From Cristatella mucedo (lineage: Eukaryota > Bryozoa > Phylactolaemata > Cristatellidae): a stretch of 64,000 nucleotides of DNA. How positions within the stretch are numbered: the stretch's first letter is position 1; each line of letters begins with the position of its first letter. The stretch is from assembly GCA_009760855.2 (NCBI GenBank), contig WPIO01000004.1, forward strand, positions 9,206,001 to 9,270,000. The letters are read 5' to 3'. The translations under genes and the position numbers were made by a program. The notes below the pieces were generated by a model. The model worked only from the letters and a program-made list of their open reading frames with translations, was not told the DNA's origin and made no database searches. Shown in pieces: positions 54,012 through 64,000 of this stretch.

Positions 54012-55016
54012 AGTCTAGGAAAGTAAGGTCAGCAGGTCAGGTGGTGCTGCTGCTGCAGTACAACGATAACTCGTCACTCAATCCTGAGCCCGGCCGTCAG
54101 CAGCCCGGCGACCCACCCACCCCCACCCCACCAAAGGAGAGCGATGCTGCTCGCTCGCCAGGGCCTACAGCTCAGGGTCAAGGCCGAACTGCTCGAACGG
54201 CCAAAAGTGGCGGCTCGGGCTAAGCCGCTCACGGGCAAGCAAAACGCCGTCGAATCTCACCTCGGCGCTCGGTCGGCAAATCGTGCTTGCCGAGACCGAC
54301 GCCTTGTTTAGGGAGCGCGCTTCTATAGCGCAGGAGCGCACCAGACCGGCCACCATCTGGCAGCTAAAGAACGCGCGGCCCACGACGGGCAGCGTCATCC
54401 AAGCCGCCTTTGGGCTGCCGACAGTGTGCGCCCGCCTGGCCACGATGGAAGCCGCCGCCGCCCGATGCAGTGGCGGCACTGGCGAGCTTTTTGCTCCGGC
54501 GCCAGCGCTCTCGTTCGACCGACTCGCAATAGCTACGCGAATCCTGTCTTACTCCGCTTTCGGTGCGCTGCCGTGTGTGTGTGGCAGGCTTAAGCGACGG
54601 CCGCCAGTCCCCGGGGCTCTTAGTTTACGAGGCTATGCAAGAAGGTGTTACGAGTGACGGCAGCGCGTCGCCAGCTGACCCCGGCTAGGGAGGGGGTGGG
54701 GTGAGCGGACAAAGGAGTCAGAGATAGCGTGCTTCGTCGTGCTCGCAATCGACGGCAGATGCAGCAGCCACCGCACCCGTGCCGACTTTGTCGGTGCCCT
54801 CTGCACCAGCAGCAGGCACAGAGGCGCCCGCCGACGAAAAGCTCGAGTCAAGCAGCAAGTGTGCTGTGGTGGCGGAGGCTTCGGCAACGAAGGCACAGCG
54901 AGCCGGCACCGGAGCGGCGGTGGGTTGCGGCTTGCAGAGCTGTTTCTTGCACGGTAGGCAGGCACATCTCGCTGGACGACGTACACAGCCCACGAGATGA
55001 TGCAACACGGCTCCAA
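54012..55016. other. convergent intergenic region / BRSK 3' UTR
   Basis: GC-rich, with several open frames on both strands that are probably compositional. One plus frame ending at the TAA at 54223 reads NPEPGRQQPGDPPTPTPPKE and could be a further alternative exon, but no good intron joins it. The plus frame around 54283-54657 is unrecognised. Confidence 0.45.
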
Positions 55017-55022
55017 AATAAA
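55017..55022 (+). terminator. candidate BRSK polyadenylation signal AATAAA
   Basis: The first AATAAA I noticed on the plus strand after the BRSK stop, about 1.2 kb downstream of it and 245 bases short of the IPO13 stop. It would give a 3' UTR that stays clear of the IPO13 coding sequence. Confidence 0.45.
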
Positions 55023-55266
55023 CTGTTATTTGGTAGAACACATAAATATGTCGAGAGCGCTATGACCAGCAAAAACACATACGCTCGCACTCGACAGCTT
55101 TGCACCCGCAGCAGACGGTCGCCTTGTGCATGCGCAGCGCAGCTCAGCCGGGCGCAGCGCATCTCGGCACTCCAAGGTCAAGGTCTCTCCCCATGGCCAT
55201 CTTCGGGTAGCCAGAGCCTGCCGACGATGATGCACAGTCCGCAGCACTACCATTGGTCGGCCTGCC

Positions 55267-55378
55267 TTACAAGCATAGCTGCGAAGTCTGCTGGCCGTAT
55301 TCACTTCCGCTCATGCCTCTACACAAGAGGGTGAACTCGACGAACGTCTCTTTCAGTCGCTGCCTATTGGAAACCTCT
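55267..55378 (-). CDS. IPO13: IPO13 last exon
   Basis: Completes Lys, then EVSNRQRLKETFVEFTLLCR, GMSGSEYGQQTSQLCL and the TAA at 55269-55267. Acceptor TTTGTGTTACAG. The intron before it is about 1.77 kb and holds a LINE inverted pair and a SINE. Confidence 0.93.
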
Positions 55379-58300
55379 CTGTAACACAAAATACGCAGGC
55401 AGTGGAGAAACGCCAACGAGCCACCCCGCATCGCCCACCCGCAGGGGGTGCACCGGTGCAACGCATCGCCACCCACACCGGATGCGAGACATGTCGAGCT
55501 GCCCAGAGCGAAAAAGGGTTTCAGCCCGTAACAACGAATGCGTGGCATCGATGCAGCATGCAACCGTACGATCGAGCTGCCTGCTTGCTCGCTCTTAGTT
55601 CTTGTGCACAGACACGGGCGCCCGAATGAGTAATGAGTCCTCGAAGCTGGATTTCGGTGTCCGCTGCAACACAGTTTTAGCTGACGCTTTTAATAATACC
55701 CCGTGCATGTAACCCCTAACCATGTTATTCATTTTGTTTGTTTTTCAAGCCTGATTTTATTTGCCATTCAATTGCATTTCCCTTTGCAGCAAATGCAAAG
55801 GGCCTAGAAAGAGATTAAGTTCTCCGAGGGCGCTTTATCAAGTGCATTATTATTATTATACTATATTTATATAGCACCCTCAGAGAACTTGTTAGGCACT
55901 TTTACATGGTGTGAAGGAAGTATGATCGAAAGGCTAGTGGTAGCATGGACAATGTCAACAAGCATAACATGATTAGAGGTGCCATGCACAGGGTCAGCAT
56001 GCAAACATGGTTAGTGGCAGCATGCCCAGTGTCAGCATGCATTAGCACATACAGAACGAATCAGAGGAACTCACTACTATACTGTCATAAATAGGTTCGG
56101 TGCCTTCTATAGTATGCGAATGAGTCGTGACAGCATTTCACTGTGTTAAAGTTTTATCATGCTAGCTGAGCCTTCAACTCTCATCGAGTGCTGCCACGGC
56201 CAGCAGGCATTAAGGCACCTTACAAGTTGGCATTCCCTCACTCGCATTCTGATTTCTAATGTGGGGTTTCCTGGCGACACAGGCTGTTTTCTCACTCGCA
56301 TTGGTTCGGCTCTAACGGCACTATAAAGTGTATAGTACAAAATTTAAGCATGCACTGGTCGAGTTTTGTGCGACTGATTCTCACTGAACTTTTTCAACAT
56401 TGTTTTTATGATTGGGAACTGTGTATTATGCAAGTACAACACGTCTGCGTTCAGATGCACCCAGCACAGCTACGACCGGCAAACAAATTCAAATTACCCA
56501 ACTACTAAAGTACACACGGCCTTTCATAAAATGCAATTATTCAAGAAAGAGATAAACCTGACTAGCTCGATTGGCGTATATATAGATCTTGTGAGCTATA
56601 GTGACCAGACCACGTCTATCTCTCCAAAAAGAAGCCAATTAAAACAAATTAAAATAATAGCTGATTTAACAGCCTCTTTTGTATAGTGACAGGAGAGCCT
56701 TTATGGCTATCACCACTGCTTGCAGCGGCAATAAAGAATCGCCCACCGCATGATTCGAACCCACGACCTCGAGATCGAGGTCGTGAAAAGCTACCGTCTT
56801 ACCTAGTGTGCCATCACGGATACTGTTAAGTGCTATCAGCAGTTTTTTATTAGAGAAATTAAAACCCTGAAATTAGATGATGCACCAATTTCCACTAAGA
56901 ACACCCCAAGTAAAAAGGTCTCATTAATCATCTAGATGAAGGACGAGCTCCTTAAGACTCGCTTGTCAGAACACCTGCATTTATTTTTGCGATTCCAAAT
57001 ATGACCTGGTTACATGCATGGGAGCAACGATGCTGTTACTGCTTGGGCACCAAAGAACTTCGCTGCTTTTATCAAGTTTAAAACGTGGTCTTCTTATGAA
57101 TTCGGTAGGCTTGCCCACGAGGTAACGATGTATACATTCACATGAGCTTACTTTAACACGTCCTTTACAAAGCGATCCTTGTGAGATGCAAGAATGCACG
57201 GTAATGGGTAGTCTGCCTGGCCCATCAGTTTGCGCAGCCACTGCGCCGAGACGTCGAAGTATTGCTGGTTTAATGCAAGCATAACATTGGACATACTTTC
57301 CACATTAGCTCTCGGAGATGCTCCTGCAACAGCCTGTAAACAGAAGTTGTGTTGCCAGAAACACATAAAGGCATAGGAGTCACCCTGCACAATCAGTAGC
57401 CAACATCAGCACCAAGCAGAAGCATATATTACCCTAAGAATGCCATCGATTAGCTGAGGCACATGACGGGCAATGATGAAGTCCATTCTAGGATAGACTG
57501 ACTTCTTGACTATTAAATCTGCCTATGGAAAGCAAGTAAAAAAAAGCACAACGGAGCAGTAGCATTAAACGGTAATAAAAGGTCAAGAGCCAAAGCTAAG
57601 ATGCAGATATACTATTATGAAAGCTTCACAGTACCGGGTGGCATAAATATTGGATCACATTGCACTCGATTATGAATCTATAAATAATCAGGTAATTAAG
57701 TTTAGCCAACAGCTAAGCAACGTGCATTACTTCACTATGTCTTTACTCCGGTTCACTTCTTGGTATCAAATACAAATCTCATGCCATGATTCTCGATGAT
57801 CCCCTACACATCCGAGTCAGCATAACATGCAGTCAAAATAAGAATGGCTTAAATATGAATAAGCTGAAAAGGTAAACAAAAGCACAAGCAAAAGACAACA
57901 CGTATTGCTAAACTTACCAGGAATGTGCACGATGCCTTGACAGTCGGATGCTCCGGTAGTGCCATCCCACCGACGGCTACAGAGCAGATAAACAATAAAA
58001 ACTTAAAAACATTGTTCCAAGCATTTTCAGATAACAGATTTCTATTCAACAGGCGCAGGAACTGGAAACACGTACCAATATGAAATAGCCCCTCCAGGTC
58101 AATCGCAGGATCAGCAAGTAGCTGAGGACATTTCTTCACAACCTGGGTAAGGAGACCCATAAAGTTTTCAAGCAGATCCGTTTGATTCCTAAAGTCTGCA
58201 AAATACGACACCGTGGAGCACCTAATGTCTTAGAAAGCCATCATATTCAATTTTGAGAATGGCTGTTACAGACATGCATCATAATTTACAAATCTAGCTG

Positions 58301-61300
58301 CACACTAGCTGCAAGGCAATTAATATGAAAATGGTCGATTGCCACTTACCTGCAGGGATCACGATAAGAGTTTTACGACACAGTGCACTTAATAGAGCCA
58401 TTACTGTGGTCGAATACTGTTTGCTCAGCCCGAATAAAATAACCACCTGCCGTTCACAGGAATAAAAAAAAATGGTTTCAGTTAGTATTGCCTAGCACAA
58501 TCATCTGTATGGCCATAGGGAAATTACTAATACACTGCACTAGAACACTGTAGTCACTTCCTGACCATAAGCCTATTTGCTGGTGAATTAAATAAGTAGG
58601 TATGGTGTCGAAGTATGAAAATACTAAAGCACTGAGAGAATGGTCAAAAAGAGAGACCGACTGAATGGCAGGATTAACATACAATCCTAGTGATGTGGTG
58701 CTCAATCGCACCACAAAAACTTGTATATATCCATCAACAATTGCTAATTAGTACCATTACAAAATGACTACCGAGGCAGGGCAACTGCATTTAAATGAGT
58801 TCCTATTTTTATCCTATACAATGTCACGGAAGCTTCAGGGTCAGGCATTATGATGCACACAAAAATGCAAAGCCTATCTAGGGAATTAATAGGGGCTGCC
58901 ATCAATGCAGTCACCTGTTTCACGAGATCAAATATAACTCCATGAGGTGCTGCTTCATAGAGCTGAGCACACAGCCGACAAACATCAGTCAGCACCACCG
59001 TAAAGTCATCAAGAAGAGTCATAAGGGATCGCTTGAGCAGTTCACATATGTTCTGAAAAATATATGCTAATACTTATGCTAAGCCCATATCAGAAACATG
59101 TTGCCGGTTCGCTGCATAGCAACACTGTGCTCAACCAATCATTCATAACACATTGAAATCTATTGTACTTGGCGCACAACCAGTAAGTGTGCCGAATTAC
59201 CACAATCCAATTTTGAGTGCATATTAGAGTACACTTTTGTTCATGTGCCTCTACAAAATTTCACACCATTGGGCATGAGCATTCTCATGCCAAAAGACTG
59301 CAAAGGCGCGGGCCATTACTACAATCCACCTAAATCCACTCTAAGCTACATTAAATCCACCAGAAATAAAATGTGTGCTCATATTTTGATTGCATGTAAC
59401 ATTTTGCTATAATTCAAGTGTACCCACAAAATGCTGTGCCTTTGCGCAATGGCATTCTCATACAATGCACTAAAGTCGACTGCAACGGTCTGGGCCAATA
59501 CCTCAATTCACTGCACAAATCCACTACACTCTGCTGCAAAACGACCAGAAATAGCATGCACGAAGCTCCAATTTTGCTTGCATACACTACACTCTGTACA
59601 TAGTGTACCCACAACATTTCACGACGTTAGACATGGACGGGCCAATACCACAACCCAATCAAATTACACCCGAAATCGGCTGCGCCAAGCTTCAATTTAG
59701 ATTGTACACGGCACTAACCTCCGTTTACAGTGCACCCACAAAATATTTGACAACATTGTACAAGGGCATTCTCAGGTAATGTACAGCATTCGACTTCGAC
59801 GGTCGGGCCAATACCTACGGCCAGGGCCAATATCACAAACCACTGGATTTTGCAGCAAATTGACGAGACATCAGATGCACGACGTAACAAATCTATTTTG
59901 ACTGCATACAAACTATTATTTAAGTTTACCCACACAATTTTGCTGCATTACATAAGCGCATTCTCGTGCTCTGTCGTGCTATCAACTATAATGGTCTCGG
60001 CCAATGCTAATAACTAGTGAGAATTTGCTGTAAATCGACCAGAAATCTGATGTGCAGAAAAACTCCAACTTGCATTATATATCACACCAAGTGGGTAGGT
60101 AATTTGGTTTGATGCAAACTTTGTAGCATCAGGAAAGGTCGTGATGTCTGTCAACGGATCTCGATAGGCTTTGTTTTAACGTATTTTTTGTCAGCAATGA
60201 TTTTGTACGAAATGGGTCACTGTCGGAACACTTTTGGTCTATGATACAATTGATTTGTTTCAAGTCATTCTTGGGATAAAAATCTTCTCTGTTACGAGCA
60301 AGTTTGTTTAAGACTGGATAATTTGGGGTTAGTATAGTACTAGCCGCAACTAAGAATATGCCAGTGCATATTTTCGACAAAGCTAGTATACCTGTTTTGA
60401 ATTGCATAGATGTGTTGGCTCCGATAGCTCAGTCGATAATAGCACTGGACCGGTCAGCATGAGAGTATGGGGTCACACATCGCTCCAGGCCAAACGCGTC
60501 TGGAACTGATTCTCACAGCAGACGGCCCTTGGTCGTAGAGCATTTTGAAATTACAAGCTCTGACTGTTTTCCAAAACATCTTCGAGCAACTTTATGTCAT
60601 ATACTATTAAATAGTCGTTCAGCCTTGTCTAAGCACTGTGCAATTTCTGCAGAGGCATGAATATCCAGGCAGGCGTTCACACAGTTTGCTTTAGGTTCCG
60701 GTATTGGAACTAACTTTGCAACAGTAACCTCTGCTCTGATTGCTACAATGACACGGCGATTAATAGCAATGACAGGAATGTCAAGTACTTCTGTTGGGCA
60801 CATTGATATATAAATAAGTAGCACAACTAATGTATGTTAGCTGTTGAAACAGTGCTATAATGTATCTCCATCAGTAACTCCACAAAGTCATAAAGACCAT
60901 GTGGGCGTTACGCAGGAGAGTTTTGTATAGCGCACTCACAGCCTAAGCGGCTTTCGGTACGCATTCGGTAGCCAACAGACTTCGTCTCACGCAACAAAGA
61001 GAAAGTGGGAAGCATAGCAGAGTTAGGAGAGCAGTTGAGGTAGTGAGTAGCATAGAAGTAGCAGTTCAGGACCGCTGAAAAAGATGTGCCATAGTCGGCA
61101 GTTGGAGAGTAGATGTCGTTGCGTAAGAATTGTGAAAGCGAGTTCAACAGTCTAGGACCTGCAGAGCTAAAGCTTCTGTCGCCAACTGTCTTTAAGCGGA
61201 GGAATGGGACAGCTAATTTATTGTCCACACAGGACCTGAGGGCGCGAACAGGCTGAAACTGATGTAGCAGTTCAGCTAGGTATGAAGGAGCCAAGCCGTG

Positions 61301-63122
61301 GCGGGCCTTGTGGGTCAGCGTAAGAACTTTGCTCCGTATCCTTTGCTCAACCGGCAACCATCCTAGCTCTTTCAGCAAAGGTGACACGTGCTCAAACCGC
61401 TGGGACTTGAAGACCAGCCTTGCAGCCATATTCATAGTCCGCTGTAGTGGCATAATAGCTTTCTTTGGTAGCCCAGCCAAAAGGGAATTACAATAATCAA
61501 GCCGAGACAGAACTAAAGAGCTAGTTAATTTTTTTACAAGCCACTGTGGGAGACAGCTTCTAATCTTGGATAGGGATCGGATGTGATGGCTAGCTGTAGA
61601 GGCAGTCTTCTGAATGAAGCTATCTATGGTTCTGCATCTGTTGTATGAGATATGCTCGGACGAGGCTCCCAATATTTCGTTAAATGCACTAGCACAAGGT
61701 ACTCAAACTAAATCGACAAAGATGCAATATACAGATGCCCAATTAGCCTGGATACAGCAAAGGCGCCTGGGTCAAAATGGTTAGACCTTGATTGGGTTGT
61801 TTGATTAAAGTAGCTTAAAGCACTTTATATGCTGGCCACAGTCGATGCAAGGGCAGAAACTATTCTCAAGACATCACGTCAGGAACAGGAACAATAAGTA
61901 AAAGAAAAAAGCAAAGGGCAGCAGAAAAAAGCAGCTCCAGTGCACCTCGCTTGCAGTGATTGGGCAATGAATAATTGCCCTCTGAAGGATTCGAACCCAT
62001 GACCCGAGTCGTGAAGTTCCAGCACCTCACCCCTTGGCTGAGACCTGGGGGCTTCTTCCAATATCGATATCCAAACTAAAGGGCTGAGTAACAGGCCGAT
62101 TCGGACCTTTGCAGCCCAAAAGCATGAGAATGCCCATATCCAATACTGTATAATTTCACAAGCACACTCGAACCATAGTGTAGCTTGACATACTATCACG
62201 ATTGGATCTTTGCACCAGCCGACTTGTGGTGAATTTCCTGCTGCTGGCGGTATTGGTCTAAGCCATTGCAGTGCATAGAATGAGAACACGCATGCAAAAT
62301 GGCATGAAATGCTGAGGACATATGTCAAATGTAAAATGCAATTCATGTTGATACTTCCCACAAACACTTTTAATTATCGATTTGACGTAGTTTTAAAGTG
62401 ACATATAGTCAATGGCGGTAGAGGCAGTTGAGGCAAGGGCAAGCACATCTCACGGGAACCATGAGCTCAATGTCGTTAAATCTTGTGGGGGCACTGCAAT
62501 GAGCAATCAAAGTTGGAGCTTCTCGCACCGGATTTCTGGCAGATTTACGATATATTTCAGTGAATTGCAATATTGGCGACAGTACACTGCATGAAAACCT
62601 CTTGCGAAATGTAGTACAATTTTGTTGGTGTACCTTAAACTGAGAGCAGTGCAATATACAATCAATGCTTGGATGCTAGGATGCTTTTCACGTACGATTT
62701 CTGGTTGTTTGGCAGTGGATTATAGAGGCCCGGGCCATTGCAGTCGAATGCATAAGAGCTCGCCTGCATGGTGTCGTGAAATTTTGTGGGTGCACTGCAA
62801 ACAGAGTGCAGTATAGCATGAACAAATTGAAGCTCAGCGCACTCAACTTCCTGTCAATTTATGTTGAACTAGAGAGGGTTGTGGCAATTCATTGCAGCCG
62901 GTGTTGTTAATGTTAAGCAAATGTTCACGATGCAGAGGCAAGATGGCACTTTCTAAAAGGTATACTTTTTGCCAAACTGAAGCATGCCATAGGAGGTGTC
63001 AGCTTTCAGTGCAGACAGAGGTGATGCATTAAAGCCGTTACCTCAACTATAACCTCGTCTTTCATAAACCTTTCAAGAAGCACCTCTAATATGGGTAGAA
63101 TTCTCCGCACGATAATAAGCAC
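55267..63122 (-). CDS. IPO13: importin-13 (karyopherin beta), C-terminal part, 8 exons, 5' end outside window
   Basis: Eight minus-strand exons with compatible phases and GT-AG borders encode the last 292 residues (vertebrate IPO13 is about 960). Matches to vertebrate IPO13 in order: VLIIVRRILPILEVLLERFM (VVLFLQQVFPVIQKVL), TLLDDF (identical), ENFMGLLTQVVKKCPQLL (DSFMQLLAQALKRKPDLF), PTVKASCTF (PTVKASCGF), ALNQQYFDVSAQWLRKLM (ALNKHCFSLLSMWIKEAL) and TLLCRGMSGSEYG (TLLCRGLHGTDYT). By family knowledge IPO13 is a Ran-dependent bidirectional carrier made of HEAT repeats, importing for example UBC9 and Mago-Y14 and exporting eIF1A. The N-terminal Ran-binding part lies beyond 64000. It converges with BRSK. 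Confidence 0.92.
55690..55857 (+). mobile_element. LINE 3' end with hairpin and ATT tail
   Basis: CATGTAACCCCTAACCATGT, GCAAATGCAAAGGGCCTAG, TTCTCCGAGGGCGCTTTATC and (ATT)n. Same 3' UTR as at 47.0 kb. Its tail meets the opposite-strand copy at 55858. Confidence 0.8.
55858..56095 (-). mobile_element. LINE 3' end, opposite orientation
   Basis: Minus-strand copy: AAGTGCCTAACAAGTTCTCT and GAGGGTGCTATA, with a 3' UTR containing CATGCTGACCCTGTGCATGG upstream. With 55690-55857 it forms a tail-to-tail inverted pair. Confidence 0.75.
56650..56820 (-). mobile_element. tRNA-derived SINE, family A
   Basis: Minus-strand copy: TGGCACACTAGGTAAGAC, CGACCTCGATCTCGAGGTCG, B-box GGTTCGAATCA, TGCGGTGGGCGATTC, and an AGCTATTATTTTAA end. 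Shares the full body of the copies at 21.7 and 47.7 kb. Confidence 0.8.
57152..57333 (-). CDS. IPO13: IPO13 exon
   Basis: AVAGASPRANVESMSNVMLA, LNQQYFDVSAQWLRKLMGQA and KDRFVKDVLK with the Lys codon split (phase 2). Acceptor CTGTTTACAG, donor GTAAGC. Confidence 0.92.
57433..57522 (-). CDS. IPO13: IPO13 exon
   Basis: 30 codons, phase 0: ADLIVKKSVYPRMDFIIARH, VPQLIDGILR. Acceptor CTTTCCATAG, donor GTAATA. Similarity is low here, but phase and position fit. Confidence 0.82.
57918..57976 (-). CDS. IPO13: IPO13 exon (59 nt)
   Basis: Completes Ala, then VGGMALPEHPTVKASCTFL. PTVKASC is identical to vertebrate IPO13. Acceptor CTCTGTAG, donor GTAAGT, phase 0. Confidence 0.92.
58076..58195 (-). CDS. 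IPO13: IPO13 exon
   Basis: Completes Asp, then FRNQTDLLENFMGLLTQVVK, KCPQLLADPAIDLEGLFHI plus one base. Acceptor TATTTTGCAG, donor GTACGT, phase 1. Confidence 0.92.
58350..58446 (-). CDS. IPO13: IPO13 exon
   Basis: VVILFGLSKQYSTTVMALLS, ALCRKTLIVIPA plus one base. It aligns with the vertebrate LVHIFAHEPAHF segment. Acceptor GTGAACGGCAG, donor GTAAGT, phase 1. Confidence 0.88.
58915..59052 (-). CDS. IPO13: IPO13 exon
   Basis: 46 codons, phase 0: NICELLKRSLMTLLDDFTVV, DVCRLCAQLYEAAP and VIFDLVKQ, two HEAT-repeat helices. Acceptor TTTTTCAG, donor GTGACT. Confidence 0.92.
59150..60075 (+). repeat. tandem array of a diverged ~190-bp repeat (about 5 units)
   Basis: The landmark GTGTACCCACAAAAT recurs near 59418, 59603, 59731 and 59926, spaced 185, 128 and 195 bases, so the unit is about 190 with one internal deletion. 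Each unit also carries GCATTCTCAT, a CGGTC..GGGCCAATA block, a CGACCAGAAAT block and a CTCCAATTTTG..TGCATAC block. Units are about 60-75 percent alike by eye. No coding capacity. Not a family I recognise. Confidence 0.75.
60415..60490 (+). mobile_element. tRNA-like SINE head
   Basis: GGCTCCGATAGCTCAGTCGA resembles a tRNA 5' end with its A box. A B-box-like GGGGTCACACATCGC follows about 45 bases later. The arms do not pair well, so a decayed SINE or tRNA pseudogene is more likely than a working tRNA. Confidence 0.45.
60908..61672 (-). mobile_element. CR1/L2-like LINE, second subfamily, open C-terminal frame of 254 codons
   Basis: Minus-strand frame without a break: IDSFIQKTASTASHHIRSLS, SRLDYCNSLLAGLPKKAI, AARLVFKSQRFEHVSPLLKE, LGWLPVEQRIRSKVLTLTHK, GLAPSYLAELL and VGDRSFSSAGPRLLNSL. 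This is the terminal region of a CR1/L2-type reverse transcriptase protein, clearly different from the 38-kb family (GWLPVEQRI against HWLPVKQRI). The first codon is TTG, and the 5' catalytic part is missing, so it is a 5'-truncated copy. It is sense to IPO13 in its intron. Confidence 0.85.
61960..62050 (-). mobile_element. decayed tRNA-derived SINE
   Basis: The minus strand has CAGCCAAGGGGTGAGGTGCT, then ACGACTCGGGTCATGGGTTC, a B-box GGTTCGAATCC, and AGAGGGCAATT. The anticodon-region palindrome and B box are as in family A, but the body differs, so it may be another SINE family. Confidence 0.5.
62080..62830 (-). repeat. inverted copies of the ~190-bp repeat
   Basis: GATTTCTGG, GGCCCGGGCCATTGCAGTCG, AATTTTGTGGGTGCACTGC and CAAAGTTGGAGCTTC are reverse complements of landmarks in the array at 59150-60075. 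About three or four diverged units are present. The two blocks flank the LINE at 60.9-61.7 kb. Confidence 0.6.
63042..63122 (-). CDS. IPO13: IPO13 exon (most 5' in window)
   Basis: 27 codons, phase 0 both ends: VLIIVRRILPILEVLLERFM then KDEVIVE. Acceptor TTTCTTTCCAG, donor GTAACG. No further upstream exon was recognised between here and 64000. Confidence 0.85.
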
Positions 63123-64000
63123 CTGGAAAGAAACCAGAGCATCCACCCTTAAAGAACAAAACTCGGTACAAGAATGGCAACACTGATACAATAGATTAGA
63201 CCTTTGCCCAAAAAACCTTTAATTATTAATCTGTATCCGTTTAATACAATCGAAGCAATGAAGAGAAAGATTACAGCACCTCCAGATATCCATGCATACC
63301 AAGCCTATTTGGAGCCTAAGCAGTGGGTCTTGACGAGCTTGGTGAGAGGCCAGGAATGCGTCACAGGACAAAGCACCAGCACACACATATTGAATCAGTA
63401 CGCCAGCCTATAGAGGAAGTCAAAAGGTGTCAAAAAACCGCATTGCTAAAGCAGCTTTGAGAGGGCAAATTTGCAGCTGCATGGAAGGCTATCAGAGCCC
63501 CAGCACTCCACATGTGGAGTGCAGGACCCAGCCACATGTGGAGTGCAGGATCCAGCCACATGTGCCAGCTTTCGCGACCGTGTTGTATGTATGGCCAAAG
63601 AAGATGTTAGGTAACGTATCCTGTCGGTAAGCCCACGGTCAAAGGAATAAATATTTGCTAGTATCTAGTTTTTCAGCAATGCGATCCAACCCTGAGTGGT
63701 GGCCAGTGTGCAATCAAGGGCAAATACTGCATAATATGCAAGCAACCGAGCCGAATTAATCAAAGTAAAACTAAAGGTCAGCTGATCAAGTACTCTCATT
63801 TATACAGCAGCAGCCTTAGCAGCTATCACCACCGCTCGAAGTGGGCAATACAGGATCCCAGCTTCAAGACATTAACCAACGACCTGGATTGTGAAGTGTA
63901 AGCACACTACCTCTGGGTTAAGACCAATGGGAAATGTAAAGCCAGAGTAGAACAACTATTTGGGGTGGGAATCGGAATCATTAATCGACAGTAGGGGGTT
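63123..64000. other. IPO13 upstream intron sequence to window end
   Basis: No exon recognised. Contains a 24-bp tandem repeat (63508-63563, unit CCACATGTGGAGTGCAGGA plus TCCAG, about 2.4 copies) and a decayed SINE near 63795-63930 on the minus strand (AGCGGTGGTGATAGCTGC). Confidence 0.6.
63508..63563. repeat. 24-bp tandem repeat, about 2.4 copies
   Basis: CCACATGTGGAGTGCAGGAC plus CCAG repeats with one difference. Each unit contains the palindrome CCACATGTGG. Confidence 0.85.

Larger units (their letters stand above)
55379..57151 (-). other. IPO13 last intron
   Basis: About 1.77 kb. Contains two LINE 3' ends facing each other (55690-56095) and a SINE (56650-56820). No other gene seen. Confidence 0.85.
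59053..63041 (-). other. IPO13 large intron
   Basis: About 4 kb: tandem copies of a roughly 190-bp repeat (59150-60075), a SINE-like head (60415-60490), a LINE C-terminal frame (60908-61672), a decayed SINE (61960-62050) and inverted copies of the 190-bp repeat (62080-62830). Confidence 0.8.

Noticed and set aside
54283-54657. Gene between BRSK and IPO13
   Set aside because: GC-rich open frames on both strands without motif, splice structure or family match; better explained as BRSK 3' UTR or intergenic sequence.

Overview
This is an animal nuclear genome window, most likely from an invertebrate bilaterian; I cannot name the phylum. The evidence is: spliced genes with GT-AG introns from about 100 bp to 12 kb, a neuronal-type kinase of metazoan architecture, CR1/L2-like LINE fragments, tRNA-derived SINEs, a hAT-type DNA element, and very many CA, GA, TA and ATT microsatellites. 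There is nothing prokaryotic here, and most long reading frames are chance frames or translated simple repeats.

Two conserved genes are supported, and they converge. On the + strand, a complete BRSK/SAD-family Ser/Thr kinase runs from the ATG at 11909 to the TGA at 53796. I could assemble 18 coding exons with consistent splice phases into a 753-codon protein (glycine loop, HRD, DFG, LKB1-type T-loop, UBA-like region, Pro/Ser linker, KA1-like C-terminus). On the - strand, the last eight coding exons of importin-13 (IPO13, 292 residues) run from 63122 down to the TAA at 55267; its 5' part lies beyond the right edge. The two stop codons are about 1.5 kb apart.

Layout: 1-1905 is a rearranged LINE with an internal inversion. 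1906-10900 has no recognised gene but holds a CpG-rich block at 3.5-4.6 kb and a spaced GC-rich repeat at 8.46-8.61 kb. 10.9-12.5 kb is the CpG-rich BRSK promoter and 5' UTR. 12-53 kb is BRSK, whose introns carry microsatellites, LINE 3' ends, SINEs, a 6-copy 102-bp array touching the exon 10 acceptor, and a 198-bp hAT element with target-site duplication. 53.8-55.3 kb is the convergent intergenic region. 55.3-63.1 kb is IPO13; its large intron holds a LINE C-terminal frame and a family of about 190-bp repeats in both orientations. 63.1-64 kb holds a short tandem repeat and a decayed SINE.

Functionally the two genes are unrelated (polarity/synapse kinase signalling versus nuclear transport). 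The points most worth following are the hAT element resembling the horizontally transferred SPIN type, the recurrent covarying 3' hairpin of the LINE family, the 102-bp array carrying pseudo-acceptors next to a real splice site, and the IPO13 intron repeat family. I found no convincing undescribed multi-gene system.
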